From NCBI RefSeq assembly GCF_003144115.1, contig NW_020312000.1:1-64000 (forward strand): a stretch of 64,000 nucleotides of DNA, in the 5' to 3' direction. Source of the DNA: Tilletiopsis washingtonensis (taxonomy: Eukaryota > Basidiomycota > Exobasidiomycetes > Entylomatales). Under the pieces are notes generated by a model. That model searched no databases. It worked only from the letters and a program-made list of their open reading frames with translations, and was not told the origin of the DNA. The position numbers and the translations under genes were made by a program. Below, piece after piece: positions 62,286-64,000 of the stretch; the stretch's first letter is position 1, and each line of letters starts with the position of its first letter.

Positions 62286-63746
62286 CTACACCTGGTTCGC
62301 CAGCGGGCTCGGGCCCTTTTCCCGCGAGGGGCTCTTCTGCGGCAGGCCGCCTTCTGTTGACGGCACCGGCAGCGGCGCGAAGAAGTTGGCCGGCGACGGC
62401 GGGTCGGGCTTGGTGTACGAGCTCGTCGGGCCGGGCCCGCTGCTGCTGGCGCCGGCGCCGCCCTGCCGTTGTGCGAGCGAGCGGTAGGGCTGCGTGGTGT
62501 CGAAGCCGTGGTCAAAGAGCGACGAGATCGACTCGCCAAAGTGCGACCGGCGGATCGCTTCGGAAAGCATCCCAGAAATGTCCATCTGGGCGAGGCGTGA
62601 GCAAGGCGGTCAGGTCTGCGGCGCGCATGGTGCTGCTCACCTCCTCAATCTTCGGGCACAGCGCGCGATTCGCGGCCTGCGGCAGCGTGTTCGTCACGAC
62701 GATCTTCTCCAACCGCGAGGCATTCAGCCTGGTCGTTGCCGGCGTGCTGAAGAGGCCGTGCGTGACAATGGCCAGGACGCGCTCGGCGCCGCTCTCTGCC
62801 AGGCGCTGGGCGGCAAGGTCCAGCGTGCCGCACGTGTCGGCCATGTCGTCGACGAGGATGGCAACCTTGCCCTGCACGTCGCCGACCAGCACCATGCGCG
62901 AGACCTCGTTGGCCTTCTTGCGCTCCTTGTGGAAGAGCGCAAAGTCGACCTCCAGCCGGTCGGCCAGCGACGTGGCGCGCTTCGCTCCTCCTGCGTCCGG
63001 AGACACAATGACGACCTTCGTGCAGTCCACGTACTCGCGGATCCACTGCAGTGCGGTCGGCTCCGCGTAGAGCTGCGAAGATTGTGAGCACCGCGAAGAC
63101 ATGGATTGCACATCAGCAACTTACGCTGGGACCGACGTGAAAAGGCACGAGAAGACCAGCGGTCAGGAGGCGCAGACAGAGAGCTATGCGGCCCCACTCA
63201 CTTGTCGACGGGCACATTGAAGAAGCCCTGGATCTGCGACGCGTGCAGGTCCATCGTCTACGCCGAGCACGGGCATCAGTGTTGGCTGCACCAGGTCGCT
63301 CGTGGCTATGCGCTCTTCGCTGCTCTGAAGCGCCTCGCTAGCTCTGCTTCCCGCTCTCGCCGCCAGGGCAGCCTCTCTCTGCACCCCTCATGCCGCACTG
63401 CCTGCTCACAATGACGTGGTCGCAGCCGGCGTTCTCGATCATGTTGGCAATAAGCTTGGCGGTGATGGGCGCGCGGCTCTTGTCCTTCTTGTCCTGGCGC
63501 GCGTAGAAGAAGTGCGGGATGACGGCGGTGATGCGCTTGGCGCTCGCCGTCTTGCAGGCGTGGATCATGATGAGCAGCTCCATGAGCGACGTGTTGGGCG
63601 ACGCCGCCGAGCCCGATGGCGTCGGCGACACGCACGACGTGTTGATGATGTAGACGTCGTGCTCGCGCACCGACTCGGCAATGCGCACAATCGACTCGCC
63701 CGCATCGTTGCGCGTCACCGTCGCACGGCCGAGCGGCTGTCCAAGG
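62286..63746 (-). CDS. Ribose-phosphate pyrophosphokinase, 5'-partial
   Basis: Makes PRPP from ribose-5-phosphate and ATP for nucleotide synthesis. Visible exons are 63410-63746, 63202-63257, the single base 63125, 62641-63072 and 62286-62585, 375 codons including the stop. Motifs: [83 protein letters not shown], the PRPP loop [15 protein letters not shown], and [19 protein letters not shown] family-unusual insert, [17 protein letters not shown], sits after YIIN. The C-terminal 70 residues are Pro/Ser-rich. The N-terminal exon (with the SGNSHPEL-type region) lies beyond 64000. Confidence 0.93.
63125..63125 (-). other. Single-nucleotide microexon of the pyrophosphokinase gene
   Basis: One base (C on the minus strand) is flanked by a good acceptor (CGGTCCCAG) and a perfect donor (GTAAGT). 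The preceding exon ends GAC AA and the next begins CTC TAC, so only the extra C gives Asn in the family motif VDNLYAEP and keeps the frame. The introns on each side (63126-63201 and 63073-63124) have normal sizes of 76 and 52 nt and CTGAC or CTGAT branch motifs. Confidence 0.8.
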
Positions 63747-64000
63747 CTGCAGCAGAGCGTCAGGCTGAGCAGCAGGGTGTAGACCAGCTTGCAGCACAGC
63801 TCTGCGGCAGACACCTCTGCGTCCTACGCTGCTCGCAGCGCAGCTCCACGACAGAGGCTTGCGTGCAGCGGGTAGCTGTGACGCAGCTCTGCAGCAGAGG
63901 CCTGCGCGCCCTCTCGCAGCACAGGCCGAGCTGGAGCTTGCACTGCGGCTGACGTGCCTTGCGCCGTACGGCAGCGCACCGCCCGCAGCTCAGTGCGCTT
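63747..64000 (-). other. Presumed long intron of the pyrophosphokinase gene
   Basis: The last 254 bases contain no recognisable pyrophosphokinase N-terminal coding sequence. The CTGCTGCAG at 63747-63755 (minus strand) acts as an acceptor, so this stretch is best read as an intron whose donor lies outside the window. Confidence 0.55.

Noticed and set aside
63073-63201. Direct splicing of pyrophosphokinase exons without the single-base exon
   Set aside because: It shifts the frame at VDN|LYAEP and destroys the C-terminal half. Using the CCCAG acceptor without a second intron meets a stop within four codons.
1-64000. Transposons, LTR or virus-like elements, CRISPR arrays
   Set aside because: No reverse transcriptase, integrase, transposase, capsid-like frame, long terminal repeat or spaced-repeat array was seen anywhere in the window.

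Overview
The window is the left end of a fungal chromosome. It opens with 95 bases of CCCTAA repeat (TTAGGG-type telomere) and then runs straight into dense housekeeping genes. High G+C, short introns of about 48-65 nt with GTGAGT/GTGCGT/GTAAGT donors and CTGAC/CTAAC branch points, a DASH/Dam1 gene, a fused Egt1, an Efr3 and an Ert1 regulator point to a G+C-rich basidiomycete yeast or smut-like fungus. That placement is inference. I see no transposon, virus-like element or CRISPR array.

I rebuilt 29 protein genes and one tRNA by joining exons by hand (about 106 introns), checking phase at every junction. In order they are: GNA1 (+), a four-helix membrane protein (-), an unknown protein with a repeat-filled intron (+), mitochondrial SSB RIM1 (-), CDT1 (+), an unknown conserved-looking protein (-), lysyl-tRNA synthetase (+), an Aim6-like phosphodiesterase (-), a hydrolase-like/RF-1 fusion (+), LUC7 (-), EGT1 (+), a BuGZ/ZNF207-like zinc finger (-), ERB1 (+), GPC1 (-), two tandem F-box-like paralogues (+,+), a CCDC124-like protein (-), TIM17 (+), DAM1 (-), tRNA-Glu (+), a TspO-like protein (-), EFR3 (+), MED22-like (+), DAP1 (-), a 2OG-Fe(II) oxygenase (+), TIM22 (-), arginyl-tRNA synthetase (+), an EBP-type sterol isomerase (-), ERT1 (+), and a 5'-truncated ribose-phosphate pyrophosphokinase (-) at the right edge.

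No pathway cluster is evident. The genes serve translation and ribosome assembly (two aminoacyl-tRNA synthetases, ERB1, CCDC124-like, RF-1 domain), mitochondria (RIM1, TIM17, TIM22, Aim6-like), membrane lipids and sterols (GPC1, EFR3, DAP1, EBP-type isomerase), chromosomes (CDT1, DAM1, BuGZ-like), and transcription or splicing (MED22, ERT1, LUC7).

Three things stand out. First, gene orientation alternates almost perfectly: 25 of 28 neighbouring protein-gene pairs are on opposite strands. Second, several conserved protein motifs can only be built by including microexons: a single-nucleotide exon in the pyrophosphokinase gene, a 5-nt exon in the TspO gene, and an 11-nt plus 13-nt pair in GPC1. 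Third, both tRNA synthetases carry in-frame mitochondrial-type leaders upstream of the cytosolic start, one from an upstream ATG and one with no ATG.
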